Shown: piece after piece, positions 1-8,253 of the stretch | How the letters are laid out: every line of letters begins with the position of its first letter | Position numbering within the stretch: position 1 is the stretch's first letter | Assembly (NCBI GenBank): GCA_031551135.1 | Contig: JAVBOA010000002.1 | Coordinates: forward strand, 1 to 64,000 | Length of the DNA: 64,000 bases | Origin: JAITVM01 sp031551135 | GTDB taxonomy: Bacteria > Bacillota > Clostridia > Lachnospirales > JAITVM01 | Direction: 5' to 3' | Made by a program: the position numbers and the translations under genes | Notes under the pieces: generated by a model | What the model saw: the letters and a program-made list of their open reading frames with translations, nothing else | What the model was told of the DNA's origin: nothing | The model's database searches: none

Positions 1-1
1 C

Positions 2-112
2 GACAAAATATGTATGCTAAATCCACTCTCTAAAATTCAGCGTGAAATTATCTTTACTCTTGGTTTGAATATTGATGCTATTACCAGCTTTATTGCTTCA
101 CTTAATTTGTAG
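2..112 (+). mobile_element. possible 3' end of an IS transposase gene (partial)
   Basis: An open frame enters from the left edge of the window and stops at TAG 110-112. Its last 36 codons include the stretch LSKIQREIIFTLGLN, which resembles the tail of some IS transposases; that resemblance is from memory only. It lies antisense to the broken end of the dehydrogenase gene at 37-588, and the junction with recognisable dehydrogenase coding sequence falls near 138-142. An IS end inserted in the dehydrogenase gene would explain both facts. The rest of the element is outside the window, so the family cannot be named. Confidence 0.35.
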
Positions 113-588
113 TTGTATATTTTCTTGCGGAATTTAGGGTATATAGGTGCCCTGGAAAATGTTATAAAAGCAAGACCGGAAGAAACATTTACAATAGCAG
201 ACTCAAGCTGTTTCTTTAAGAGTGGCAAAAACTGCTGCACCATACGAATAGGGCCACTCAAATTAATGTCAATTTCACTGCATATGGGATCATATTCGGT
301 ATCGTTAAAATCTACCGCACGCATAATCCCCGCATTGTTAATCAGTATATTCAGTTTGGGAAAATCAGCTGTTACTTTCGAATACAGCTCGCATATTGCC
401 TGCGAATCGCTGACATCGCTTTGATATATATAGACAGACGGTAATTCTTTTTTGGTCTGTTCCAGCTTAGAAATGTCCCTTCCTGTTATGATGACTGTGT
501 TTCCCAGCGCGACAAGCTGTTTAGCCATTTCAAGACCAATTCCCGATGTACCACCGGTAATTAGTATGGTGTCTGATTTTAAGTTCAT
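37..588 (-). pseudogene. short-chain dehydrogenase/reductase, truncated by an insertion
   Basis: The N-terminal half is a normal classical SDR with a Rossmann fold. It has the glycine-rich cofactor motif TGGTSGIG at residues 11-18, the NNAG motif near 85-88 and the conserved serine strand (IVNVSSG) near 132-138. Homology stops right after RAPIY, where the catalytic Tyr-x-x-x-Lys helix should begin. The last ~35 residues are unrelated and come from DNA that carries an opposing reading frame (2-112). At 183 residues it is well short of the usual ~250, and it lacks the active-site Lys, so it is very probably inactive. It is the last gene downstream of the MarR-led operon and may once have been part of it. 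Confidence 0.75.
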
Positions 589-650
589 CTAAAAAATCCC
601 CTATCCCTTTATAAATGCCCAGTATGGACGTGACCGATTATTTGGGGAAA

Positions 651-1190
651 TCACGCTCGGCTTCGCTCCCAAACTCCGGTAATTTCCCCAAACACATATT
701 GGCGAACCTCACCGAGATCTGTGTATGCTTCAGCAAGATACGCTTTTGCTTCCTCTGAGTAAAAATCGTCTGCGGGTATATTAGTTACCTGTGTCAGCTT
801 GCACTCGATAATCAAGCGGGCTTCTCCAAACGCCATGTTGCCAAGCGGTGTTTCGATTGTGGTGAGTGCTACTTCCTGCATTTTATTGCTGTCCCTGCCC
901 GATTTCTGTCCCAAAAGCATGAATTGTTCTTTGTATTCATCGGCAAAGAACGAGAGTGTATATGTCTGTTCTGCCTTGATCAGTTCAAGCGTATAGCGGT
1001 TGGACGGGAAAATTAGCCATGTAGCCGGTTTTCTGAAATGGACAGCCAAGCCCCCGCCGCTTGCTACCATCGCGTTACAGTTGTCCGTCGTCCTCACGGT
1101 AACAATGGGAAAGACTTTTCCGAATAGCGTGAAAACGTCGCCCTGTATCTCTTCGGGCGAAATCGCCTTAAATAATTGTTCAAAATCCAT
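651..1190 (-). CDS. flavin reductase-like, FMN-binding split-barrel protein
   Basis: A 179-residue protein of the flavin reductase-like (split beta-barrel) type. Such proteins bind FMN and either reduce flavin with NAD(P)H or act as small flavoenzymes. The N-terminal segment with VFPIVTVRTTDNCNAMVASGGG and the later TYTLSFF strand fit the family. The ATG is preceded by AAGGGGTG, which fixes the start. It lies 21 bp downstream of the flavodoxin/ferredoxin gene on the same strand, so it is probably the fifth gene of the MarR-led operon and may share electrons with that protein. The substrate is not evident. Confidence 0.7.
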   Translation of the reverse strand: MDFEQLFKAISPEEIQGDVFTLFGKVFPIVTVRTTDNCNAMVASGGGLAVHFRKPATWLIFPSNRYTLELIKAEQTYTLSFFADEYKEQFMLLGQKSGRDSNKMQEVALTTIETPLGNMAFGEARLIIECKLTQVTNIPADDFYSEEAKAYLAEAYTDLGEVRQYVFGEITGVWERSRA

Positions 1191-1211
1191 ATGTTGGCAC
1201 CCCTTATCTTT

Positions 1212-1964
1212 TTATAGCTGTGTTCGCGGATTTAAATAGCGTCCGTTTTCTGTTGTCCTTTTCCCATAATTAATAGCGGCAGTCGGGCATCTGTGCAGGC
1301 AGCCGAAGCAAAGCTCACATTGCGGGGCTGTCCAGACCGGTTTGTCGTTTTCAAGTTTGATAATCCTGCGCGGGCAGACTTTTGCGCATAGGCCGCAGCT
1401 GACGCAATTCTCGTTTACCGTAAATTTACCGGTTTTTCTGCCCATTATAAAAACCCGGCACCCAATAAACGAATACAAGCGCGGCAGACGCTTCCTGTGC
1501 GTATCAAAGGAACCGGTATCCCTCGCTTTGATATGACGGACAATATCTTCGACTTCCTTTTCCGCTTTATCAAGGCATTCATTGATAGCAGCTTCGTTTT
1601 CAATTTTGTATATAGGTACATAATTGTCCACACTCAAAACGCCAAATACCGCTTTGACCGGAAAGACGCGCTTAAAAATTCCTTCTGCATCAGCGGTTGT
1701 ACCGCCGCAATTTAGAACAAGATAGGAGTAAAAGTCCTGCTCCGATGAAACTTTTAACTTTTTCAAAAAATCCAATACAATGATTGGAATGCCCATAAAA
1801 TATACGGGGACAACGAAGCCGAGAGCTTCTTCTTTTTTAAGTTCAAAAGAGAATTGCCCGTTTTGCATACAATTTACAATGTTTATAACCCTATCGCCTG
1901 TCGAGGAGGCTATCTTTTCCGCGATGTGTTTACTGTTGCCGCTGCCTGTAAAATAGAAAATCAT
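1212..1964 (-). CDS. EFR1-type flavodoxin-ferredoxin fusion protein
   Basis: A 250-residue cytoplasmic electron carrier. Residues 1-~150 are a flavodoxin-like domain that starts with FYFTGSGNSKHIA, the phosphate-binding loop for FMN. Residues ~185-235 carry two 4Fe-4S motifs, CVSCGLCAKVCP and CELCFGCLHRCP, as in bacterial 2x[4Fe-4S] ferredoxins. This arrangement matches the EFR1 family common in anaerobic Firmicutes. It sits between DUF2316 and a flavin reductase-like gene in the MarR-led operon, so a redox role next to the amidohydrolase is likely. The partner enzyme cannot be told from sequence alone. Confidence 0.88.
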   Translation of the reverse strand: MIFYFTGSGNSKHIAEKIASSTGDRVINIVNCMQNGQFSFELKKEEALGFVVPVYFMGIPIIVLDFLKKLKVSSEQDFYSYLVLNCGGTTADAEGIFKRVFPVKAVFGVLSVDNYVPIYKIENEAAINECLDKAEKEVEDIVRHIKARDTGSFDTHRKRLPRLYSFIGCRVFIMGRKTGKFTVNENCVSCGLCAKVCPRRIIKLENDKPVWTAPQCELCFGCLHRCPTAAINYGKRTTENGRYLNPRTQL

Positions 1965-1977
1965 TACTATCGCCTCT

Positions 1978-2241
1978 TTAATATTGATAATAAATATTGT
2001 TTGTCAGCACCGAAAATGGAACCGGCTTCTTGCCCTGTTCAAGTATCTTCTTTTCCAGATAGTCGCGCAGCTTCCACACATTCGTCGGACTGTAACTTGG
2101 CAAGACCTCCAGTGCGTTCATAAAATCCTGTGCGCTAAAACCCAAATCGGCTTGAATGGTCTCGGGTGTCAGCCCTGATATTTCATAGTTTTTGGCCATT
2201 TCTATTCTGGTTAGTTCAAACTGTTTCGTATTCAAACTCAT
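1978..2241 (-). CDS. DUF2316 family protein
   Basis: An 87-residue protein with the helical pattern of DUF2316: an N-terminal LNTKQFELTRIEM helix, the GLTPETIQADLGFS segment that resembles a helix-turn-helix, and the conserved VWKLRDYLEKKILEQGK-PVPFS end. The family is small and of unknown function, often found beside MarR or TetR regulators and oxidoreductases. Here it lies 12 bp after the amidohydrolase and 13 bp before the flavodoxin/ferredoxin gene. The start has a good GGAGGGATACC ribosome binding site. It may be a DNA-binding accessory protein; that is inference. Confidence 0.75.
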   Translation of the reverse strand: MSLNTKQFELTRIEMAKNYEISGLTPETIQADLGFSAQDFMNALEVLPSYSPTNVWKLRDYLEKKILEQGKKPVPFSVLTNNIYYQY

Positions 2242-2253
2242 GGTATCCCTCCG

Positions 2254-3252
2254 TTATATTTTCAAAAGTTTTTCGGCGTTTCGATATCCGATTTTTTCTT
2301 TGTCCTCATCACTGATTGGGGCGTTTTCAAGATATTCCCGTGGATTTTCCGGCCTCAAATACGGGTAGTCCGTTGCCCAAAGGATGCGGTCTGCCCCCAA
2401 CTCGGAGACACAAAGCCCCATCGGCGCATTGTATAACATACCGCTGGGCGTTACATACACATGCTCCTTGTAGTATTCGGTGAAGCTGCGGGCAAGGCCA
2501 GTAAGCTTCGGCGGGAGCTGCGCGTCAAGGCGCTCAAAGAAATATGGCACCAACTCGCCCCAATGCCCGTTGATCAGCGTCAAACCCGGCAGCTTGTCAA
2601 AAATGCCGGATAAAGTCATGCGGATGATGTGAATGCCGACATCCAAATGCCAGCCAAAGCCCTGCCCGGCTAAAGTTGACGCAACCATATTCGACCAGTT
2701 TCCTCGATAGTAATGGGCGGCAACCTGTTCACTTACCTCACCCGGATGGAAGTAGACAGGGACTTGAAGCTCTGCCGACTTTTCAAAGATAGGGAAAAAC
2801 CGTTCTTCGTCAAAAAAATGCCCGTTGAATGTCCCGTTGAGCATTGCACCCTTGAATCCCAACTCTTTTACGCAGCGGGAAAACTCGTCAGATGCTGCGT
2901 TTACGTCGGCCACAGGCAAAGTGGCAAATCCGTAAAATCGTCCGGGATGTTTGGCAATTTGCACGGCCAGTTCATCGTTTGCCTGTTTGCACAGAGGTAT
3001 GGCGTCATCAGCGGGCAAGTCCATCGGACTGTTGTTGCCATAGCCGATCACTTGAACATCAACGCCGGTTTTGTCCATAAAGGCAAGCCTCTTTTCTCCA
3101 ATCTCTATCAGGCTGTTGTCGTTTTTAATGTAGTTCGCTATATACTCGGCTCTGGTTCGAGCAGCCGGACTTGCCGTCTTAGAAAATATTTTCGTATATT
3201 CCTCATTGACCGCCTGTGACATGAAATGTTCTTCCACTGCGATGATTTTCAT
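2254..3252 (-). CDS. amidohydrolase-2 family metal-dependent hydrolase/decarboxylase
   Basis: A 332-residue TIM-barrel protein of the amidohydrolase-2 (ACMSD-like) family, which includes gamma-resorcylate decarboxylase and related aromatic-acid decarboxylases. Visible marks are the N-terminal VEEHF (the family's E-x-H metal motif), PVYFHPGE near the middle with a metal His, INGHWGEL with a second His, and the late WATDYPY with the metal Asp. Length is normal. It is the first structural gene after marR, 16 bp away, so its substrate or an analogue may be the MarR ligand. An aromatic acid is a reasonable guess but not shown. Confidence 0.85.
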   Translation of the reverse strand: MKIIAVEEHFMSQAVNEEYTKIFSKTASPAARTRAEYIANYIKNDNSLIEIGEKRLAFMDKTGVDVQVIGYGNNSPMDLPADDAIPLCKQANDELAVQIAKHPGRFYGFATLPVADVNAASDEFSRCVKELGFKGAMLNGTFNGHFFDEERFFPIFEKSAELQVPVYFHPGEVSEQVAAHYYRGNWSNMVASTLAGQGFGWHLDVGIHIIRMTLSGIFDKLPGLTLINGHWGELVPYFFERLDAQLPPKLTGLARSFTEYYKEHVYVTPSGMLYNAPMGLCVSELGADRILWATDYPYLRPENPREYLENAPISDEDKEKIGYRNAEKLLKI

Positions 3253-3268
3253 AAAAATCCCTCTTTCT

Positions 3269-3697
3269 TCATGGTTGGGTTATGTTATTCAATATTCTTT
3301 TCAAAACAGATAAGGTTGACTCGATTTCTGGCTTGCTAAGCCCCTGGGTCAGCTTATCTTCGATGGAATCAGCAATAGCGGCGAGCGCATCCTCCATTTG
3401 GAGAACGCTTTCGCACAAGATGATTTTTTTGCTTCGCACATCTTGCTCATTGATCTCGCGTTTGACGAACCCCGCCTTTTCGAGATTGTTCAGAATTCCG
3501 GTTACAGTTGGGTTAGTCAGGCCGAAGTGCTTTTCAAGATCAATCTGTTTGGTAATTTCCTGCTTTTTTTTAAGCAGATACAACAGCACCTTGAACTGCG
3601 TACCGGTTAGCACATAAGGCTTTAGCATTTGATTGCAAAGCCTGTCAAACTCTATGTCAATCATCTTAACCAGTATACCTATACTTTCTTTGTTCAT
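3269..3697 (-). CDS. MarR family transcriptional regulator
   Basis: A 142-residue winged helix-turn-helix repressor. The DNA-binding part spans about residues 33-100: a helix with TQFKVLLYLLKKKQEIT, the recognition region LTNPTVTGILNNLEKAGFV, and the wing with VKREINEQDVRSKKI, where the D-x-R of the family is present. It leads the operon that runs down to the flavin reductase-like gene. A near-perfect 41 bp palindrome lies directly upstream and covers the -10 box and spacer of its own promoter, which points to autorepression lifted by a small ligand. The ribosome binding site is TTGGAGTG. Confidence 0.93.
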   Translation of the reverse strand: MNKESIGILVKMIDIEFDRLCNQMLKPYVLTGTQFKVLLYLLKKKQEITKQIDLEKHFGLTNPTVTGILNNLEKAGFVKREINEQDVRSKKIILCESVLQMEDALAAIADSIEDKLTQGLSKPEIESTLSVLKRILNNITQP

Positions 3698-3714
3698 TCA
3701 ATCACACTCCAAAT

Positions 3715-3755
3715 AATCATAGCCTCCTATGTATAATACATAGGAGGCTATGATT
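3715..3755 (-). promoter_or_regulatory. MarR operator: 20-bp-arm perfect palindrome
   Basis: Two 20-base arms (3715-3734 and 3736-3755) are exact reverse complements around a single central base at 3735. The core reads TATGTATAATACATA, typical in size and character for a MarR site. It begins 18 bp upstream of the marR start codon and spans the spacer and -10 of the promoter at 3733-3761, so a bound dimer would block RNA polymerase. Confidence 0.75.
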
Positions 3756-3761
3756 TGTCAA
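3733..3761 (-). promoter_or_regulatory. sigma-A promoter of the marR operon
   Basis: On the minus strand TTGACA (3756-3761), a 17-base spacer and TATTAT (3733-3738) form a near-consensus housekeeping promoter. The spacer and -10 lie inside the palindromic operator. Confidence 0.75.
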
Positions 3762-3768
3762 CACCTAA

Positions 3769-3801
3769 TACTAATTCCATTTTTATATATAGAAAATAGT
3801 A
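3769..3801. repeat. short MITE derivative
   Basis: Starts TACTAATTCCATTTT and ends AGAAAATAGTA. These are degenerate versions of the termini of the 111 bp element found at 3906-4016, with the middle missing. The bases between the two elements (3802-3905) hold no gene and nothing I recognise beyond a weak inverted repeat. Confidence 0.4.
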
Positions 3802-3905
3802 TAAGTGGCTATTTAGGTCTACATGTAATCTATAGATACCGTTCTTGAGCGGAGGCGAAAGACAGTGCACAATGCACACCTATAATACTGAAGAACGAAA
3901 ACTAA

Positions 3906-4016
3906 TACTATTTTCATTTTGATAAGTAGAAAAAAATTTTTCACAGCGGAGCGTTTCACGCATGCTTCAAGCGTGAAATGAAATATTTTTTTCTATCCCT
4001 AATAATGAAAATAGTA
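3906..4016 (+). mobile_element. MITE family 1, full-length copy (orientation A)
   Basis: 111 bp, flanked by TA on both sides, with termini CTATTTTCATT and AATGAAAATAG. The interior holds a hairpin with arms TTTCACGC and GCGTGAAA. It carries no coding sequence. TA target duplications and small size suggest mobilisation by an IS630/Tc1-mariner type transposase, which is not in the window. Almost identical to the copy at 50794-50904. Confidence 0.75.
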
Positions 4017-4043
4017 TAAGTACCCCCCTCTTCAGTCTACTTT

Positions 4044-5798
4044 CTACACCGCCCGCTTCCTTCTGCTCCAGCCCCGGCTTCTCTCTCTTGCGGTCACGAA
4101 ATCCTTGTAGATTCCGCCTTTTGCCATAAGCTTTTCATTACTGCCCTGCTCAACAATTTGTCCGTCAGCTATTACTAAAATATCATCTGCATTTTTAATC
4201 GTATTCAGCCTATGTGCAATTACAATTAAAGTTTTACCTTTGCAAAGCTCGCTGATTGCCTCTTGGATATAACTTTCGTTATCGGCATCAACGCTTGCGG
4301 TAGCTTCGTCCAAAATAATAACCGGCGCATCCTTTAAGATACAACGAGCGATGGAAATGCGCTGCTTCTCGCCGCCGGAAAGGGTTTCGCCGCCTTCGCC
4401 GACTATGGTGTCAAACTTATCGGGCAGTGCCATGATAAAATCATAGCAGCGGGCTTTTTTTGCCGCTTCCATGACCTCGGCTACGGTTGCATTCGGCCGA
4501 CCCATACTGATGTTGTTATAAATTGTATCCTGAAACAGATACACGCGTTGGAACACCATGCTGATATGATTCATCAGATCACTTAATTTCACATTTCGGA
4601 CATCCTTGCCGCGAATAAGAACCTGACCGGACTTTATATCCCAAAAACGAGGAATCAGGTTGGCAATCGTTGACTTTCCTCCGCCGGACGGGCCGACAAG
4701 CGCCAGCATCTTGTTCTTCTTAAGCTCAAAGGATATGTTGTGAAGCACCTCCTTTTCACCATATGCAAAACTCACATTTTTAAATTCAATTTCCGGTGCA
4801 TTACAGCTTGAAGGAATGCTATCTTTGCCCTCATCCGGGAGCTTCTTTTCAGAAAAAACGCTTTCCAGCCTATCAAGGCAGCTGTTCATAATTGTCAAGA
4901 TTGCAGTTTTTCCATAAAGAGTTTTGACAGGTACAAACAGGTCAAAAACAAAGAGCATAACTGCCACAACATTAATCACACCGAATGAGCCATTAAAAAA
5001 TAAAAGCATTGTAAGAGCAATTATAGCGGCATAACCAAGCCCGAAAGCTATATTAATTCTGCGTTGCCACGGAACATGACGACCCTCAAACTCAAGACTT
5101 TTTTCGCAGGTTTCTCGAAAGTCGTCCGACAGTTCTTTGGACTTCTCACCAAGCAGATTATAGGTCTTGATTATGCCGATTCCCTCAGTGAAATCAAGTA
5201 CAGAATCTGTCAAATCTTCGCTTTGCTCCTGACGGCTGTGAGAATCCTCCTGCGCATCCTTATACATACCTTTGCCAATTAAAACTATTATTAATGTGAC
5301 AACGATTGAAGCAATACCAAGCCATATATTCAAAGCAGAAATAAACACAAGGAGGATAGCTTGTGCGAATATAAATCCCACCAAATCAGCGAGAGTGTTC
5401 ATGCAATGTTCCTCAACAAAAGACATATCCGTTGACAAAACGGAGCTGACTTTCCCTATATTTCCTTCGGTAAAATATCCCATAGGCAGACGGCGAAGAT
5501 GCTCTCCAAGGCTCATGCGTTTTTCCGCCATAACCCAATAGCCTGCTGAGGATTGAAGCACATTATCAAGATGCTGAAAGATAATTTGAAGAAGAAGGCT
5601 AACTGCCATGGCAATTCCAAGTTTTAGACATAAATCTCCATTCGCTGTTCCCTCAAAAAAAGCAACAAGCGCCATAAAAGCTAACCCAACGGGTGCCTTC
5701 ATCAATATCGATTTCAAGAAAGAAAACAAAAATGCCAGCTGTATTCTGCCTTTATATTTTCCAGAAAACATTAATATTCTTTTGATAGATTGAATCAT
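4044..5798 (-). CDS. ABC exporter-type transporter, fused permease/ATPase (second subunit)
   Basis: 584 residues: a type I exporter-fold membrane domain (about 1-310) followed by a nucleotide-binding domain with Walker A GPSGGGKST (369-377), signature LSGGE (473-477) and Walker B VIILDEAT (493-500). I use the ATG at 5796-5798, which has GGGAGGCG upstream and overlaps the stop of the previous gene as ATGA; the longer frame to 5846 has no such support. It surely pairs with the 5795-7558 product as a heterodimer. The pair recalls the IrtAB/YbtPQ siderophore-uptake group, in line with the DtxR-like box upstream, but substrate and direction are not proven. Confidence 0.9.
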   Translation of the reverse strand: MIQSIKRILMFSGKYKGRIQLAFLFSFLKSILMKAPVGLAFMALVAFFEGTANGDLCLKLGIAMAVSLLLQIIFQHLDNVLQSSAGYWVMAEKRMSLGEHLRRLPMGYFTEGNIGKVSSVLSTDMSFVEEHCMNTLADLVGFIFAQAILLVFISALNIWLGIASIVVTLIIVLIGKGMYKDAQEDSHSRQEQSEDLTDSVLDFTEGIGIIKTYNLLGEKSKELSDDFRETCEKSLEFEGRHVPWQRRINIAFGLGYAAIIALTMLLFFNGSFGVINVVAVMLFVFDLFVPVKTLYGKTAILTIMNSCLDRLESVFSEKKLPDEGKDSIPSSCNAPEIEFKNVSFAYGEKEVLHNISFELKKNKMLALVGPSGGGKSTIANLIPRFWDIKSGQVLIRGKDVRNVKLSDLMNHISMVFQRVYLFQDTIYNNISMGRPNATVAEVMEAAKKARCYDFIMALPDKFDTIVGEGGETLSGGEKQRISIARCILKDAPVIILDEATASVDADNESYIQEAISELCKGKTLIVIAHRLNTIKNADDILVIADGQIVEQGSNEKLMAKGGIYKDFVTARERSRGWSRRKRAV

Positions 5799-7558
5799 GC
5801 CGTTTCGCCTCCCGCTTTTTCTTCCACAATTGCACTTACTTTCCACTTTACGCTCTCCTCAGCCGCCCGCCAAAGTTTTTGATACTCGGCGCAGCTTTCT
5901 ATTAGCTGCTCATGCGTTCCTGTAGCTGCAAGATTTCCATTTTCCAACACACAAATCATGTCGGCCGATATAATGGAATGCAATCTATGTGCGATTACGA
6001 CGACCGTCTTATCTTCGATCAGTTCGGCAATGGCGGCATTCATCTTTTCCTCGTTTTCCGGATCCATAAAAGCCGTCGCTTCGTCCAGCACTATTATCGG
6101 TGCATTTTTCAAAATGGCACGAGCAAGTGAAATACGCTGGCGTTCGCCGCCCGAAAGCTGTTTGCCGCCATCACCCGCCATTGTGTGGATTCCAAGCGGA
6201 AGTCTTTTCAGGAATTCGCCGCACTGAGCTTTTTCAGCGGCTTTCATTACTTCCTCATCAGTAGCGTTAAGCTTTCCAAGACGTATATTTTCAAGAAGGC
6301 TCATATTAAACAAAAACTGCTCCTGCGCCACATAGGAAATCTGATTATTTAAGGCTTCAATACTCATATCCTTTATGTCCTGCCCTCCGATTTTGACAGC
6401 GCCCTCCGTTACATCATAAAAATGTACAAGAAGTTTCGCAAGAGTGGATTTTCCACTGCCGGATTCCCCAACGAGGGCAACTAAACTGCCGGATTTGGCT
6501 TTCAACGATACCCCATGGAGAATTTCCTCATTTTTATAGGCAAAGCGCACGTTTTCAAATTCGATGGAGTTATCTTTGCCTAAAAATCCTTTCTCAGTCT
6601 GTACCAGAGGCGGATGGTTCAGCATTTCTTCAAGGGAATTTATCTTGTAATTAATCTGCGGCAAAGTCGAACCGAAGCTGAGCGCACGCAAAAACAGCGG
6701 GCCAATGGAAAACGACATACATAATATCAAGATAAAGTTCGGAAGTGTTGAAAAACCCATGAAAACGAAATATGCGCCAACCGGTAAAGTAAACATTGCG
6801 ACGCATGGCAAAAAGCTTGAATATAGCGCCATCCACGGCCAACACGCCTTATACCATTTCAGGGTAAAATCCCTATATCCGGTTACGCTGTTTTCAAATC
6901 TGTGGTAGGAGTCACCATCACGGTTAAATACCTTTACAACTTCCATGCCGTTGATATATTCAATGATGGTATTATTCATCTTCTTTCCTGCCTCAAAATA
7001 GTTGCCCATTTCGCTCATTCCGATTTTGAACATTGCGCCCATAGTCAAAACACCAAAGGGCAATGAGGCGAAGGATAAGAGCGCCAGCTTCCAGTCCACA
7101 ATAAACATTCCGATAAAAACAAGCAGCGGAACAGCCAAATTCGACAGCCCCTCGGGCAGAGCGTGAGCAAGCAGAAGCTCGATGGTTTCAATATCATCTA
7201 CAAACATTTTCTTAATTGCACCGTTGCCCAAATCCTGAATAGCGCCAAGCGGCTGTGATTCCAGTTTTCCTTGAAGCGACATGCGCAGATTTTTCAGCGT
7301 ATGAAACGCCGATAGATGTGAAAGTTCCAGCCCCTTTAGGTAAAAAACTGCATGCAATACGGCGCAAACGGCAATCCCTACAACAAGCATGACAACCGTA
7401 ACAACGGAAAGCGTTTCGCCCATAAGCAGAGGCCTGATGATTTGAAACGCAAGAAAAAAAGGAATAACCATCATCATTAGCCCGATTGTCATATGTACGA
7501 CTGCCGAGTACGTTGCCTTTTTGTATTCACCGGCGTATTCCAACACTTTTTTAAACAA
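5795..7558 (-). CDS. ABC exporter-type transporter, fused permease/ATPase (first subunit)
   Basis: 587 residues with six predicted membrane helices in about 1-300 and a nucleotide-binding domain carrying Walker A GESGSGKST (364-372), LSGGE (468-472), Walker B IIVLDEAT (488-495) and the switch His at 524. All catalytic motifs look intact. GGAGGG lies just upstream of the ATG. It follows the tetR gene by 51 bp, and that gap contains a DtxR-like palindrome (7581-7599). It overlaps the second subunit gene by 4 bp. A multidrug pump is the generic alternative to an iron-siderophore transporter. Confidence 0.9.
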   Translation of the reverse strand: MFKKVLEYAGEYKKATYSAVVHMTIGLMMMVIPFFLAFQIIRPLLMGETLSVVTVVMLVVGIAVCAVLHAVFYLKGLELSHLSAFHTLKNLRMSLQGKLESQPLGAIQDLGNGAIKKMFVDDIETIELLLAHALPEGLSNLAVPLLVFIGMFIVDWKLALLSFASLPFGVLTMGAMFKIGMSEMGNYFEAGKKMNNTIIEYINGMEVVKVFNRDGDSYHRFENSVTGYRDFTLKWYKACWPWMALYSSFLPCVAMFTLPVGAYFVFMGFSTLPNFILILCMSFSIGPLFLRALSFGSTLPQINYKINSLEEMLNHPPLVQTEKGFLGKDNSIEFENVRFAYKNEEILHGVSLKAKSGSLVALVGESGSGKSTLAKLLVHFYDVTEGAVKIGGQDIKDMSIEALNNQISYVAQEQFLFNMSLLENIRLGKLNATDEEVMKAAEKAQCGEFLKRLPLGIHTMAGDGGKQLSGGERQRISLARAILKNAPIIVLDEATAFMDPENEEKMNAAIAELIEDKTVVVIAHRLHSIISADMICVLENGNLAATGTHEQLIESCAEYQKLWRAAEESVKWKVSAIVEEKAGGETA

Positions 7559-7580
7559 TACAATCCCTCCATTTTATAAG

Positions 7581-7599
7581 TTAGATAAGGCTAACTTAA
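7581..7599. promoter_or_regulatory. DtxR/IdeR-like iron box between tetR and the ABC genes
   Basis: The 19 bases TTAGATAAGGCTAACTTAA match the DtxR/IdeR consensus as I recall it (TWAGGTWAGSCTWACCTWA) at 17 of 19 positions, with the two mismatches placed symmetrically. It lies in the 51 bp gap between tetR and the first ABC gene. Metal-dependent repression of the transporter is inferred. A simple attenuating hairpin (AAGTTAG/CTAACTT) is the alternative reading. Confidence 0.5.
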
Positions 7600-7609
7600 G
7601 CCTAAAAAA

Positions 7610-8230
7610 TTATGCTTCTTTACATTTTAAAACTTCATACCAGTCAAAAAGCCTGCAAACAAGCTTAATGTAACTCTTTATCTCCTCCCAGCTAAAGCCG
7701 TGGATAAACGGCTCATAGACTGTCGTCCAATATGTGCTGACAAGGACATGCATTTCTTTTTCGCTTATCTGCACCATCGTTAGGCCTCTTCTGTACATTT
7801 CCAAATAAAAGGCATATGTTTTTTCAGCCATTTGATTCACCCAATCATGCTGAAAATTGGAGTATCTCGTTCCGGCGGCGCACGTAAGCAGCAAAAAAAA
7901 GCCGTCCTTGCAGGCGTAAAGCATTTCGAACCATGAGAGTATCATGCTCTCGTCCATGCTCCATGCCGCCATAAGCTCAGAATCGCTTATATCTTTTTCA
8001 GAGGTATTTATTTTTTCGAAAGCGTACTTATTCATCTTTTCAACAGTACCGGAAACAACAGCGGCAAAAAGCTCCTCCTTGCCCTTGTATCTCTTATAAA
8101 GCGCGCCTGTGGTGACATCAGCCTTTTCGCAGATTGTTTTAAGTGACGCTTTTTCAAAACCCTGCATAAGAAACTCCTGCTTGGCGCTTTCCAATAGTCG
8201 CGGGTTTATGGATTTATCCGGATTTGCCAT
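7610..8230 (-). CDS. TetR family transcriptional regulator
   Basis: A 206-residue repressor. The N-terminal helix-turn-helix covers residues ~8-55 with the motif TTGALYKRYKGKEELF, a close match to the TetR signature; the C-terminal part is a variable ligand domain. The ATG at 8228-8230 (MANPDKS) has a strong GGAGGTGA site 6 bp upstream, so the longer frame to 8263 is not used. It is the first gene of the tetR-ABC-ABC operon. Two abutting palindromes at 8254-8283 are the likely autoregulatory operator. Confidence 0.92.
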   Translation of the reverse strand: MANPDKSINPRLLESAKQEFLMQGFEKASLKTICEKADVTTGALYKRYKGKEELFAAVVSGTVEKMNKYAFEKINTSEKDISDSELMAAWSMDESMILSWFEMLYACKDGFFLLLTCAAGTRYSNFQHDWVNQMAEKTYAFYLEMYRRGLTMVQISEKEMHVLVSTYWTTVYEPFIHGFSWEEIKSYIKLVCRLFDWYEVLKCKEA

Positions 8231-8253
8231 GTGCTCACCTCCGATAGAGTTAA

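Noticed and set aside
113..424. 103-codon plus-strand frame inside the dehydrogenase pseudogene
   Set aside because: It is antisense to clear SDR coding sequence and lacks a start signal.
7577..7599. Fur box reading of the palindrome before the ABC genes
   Set aside because: The half-sites lack the GATAAT-type repeats of Fur; the match to the DtxR consensus is much better.
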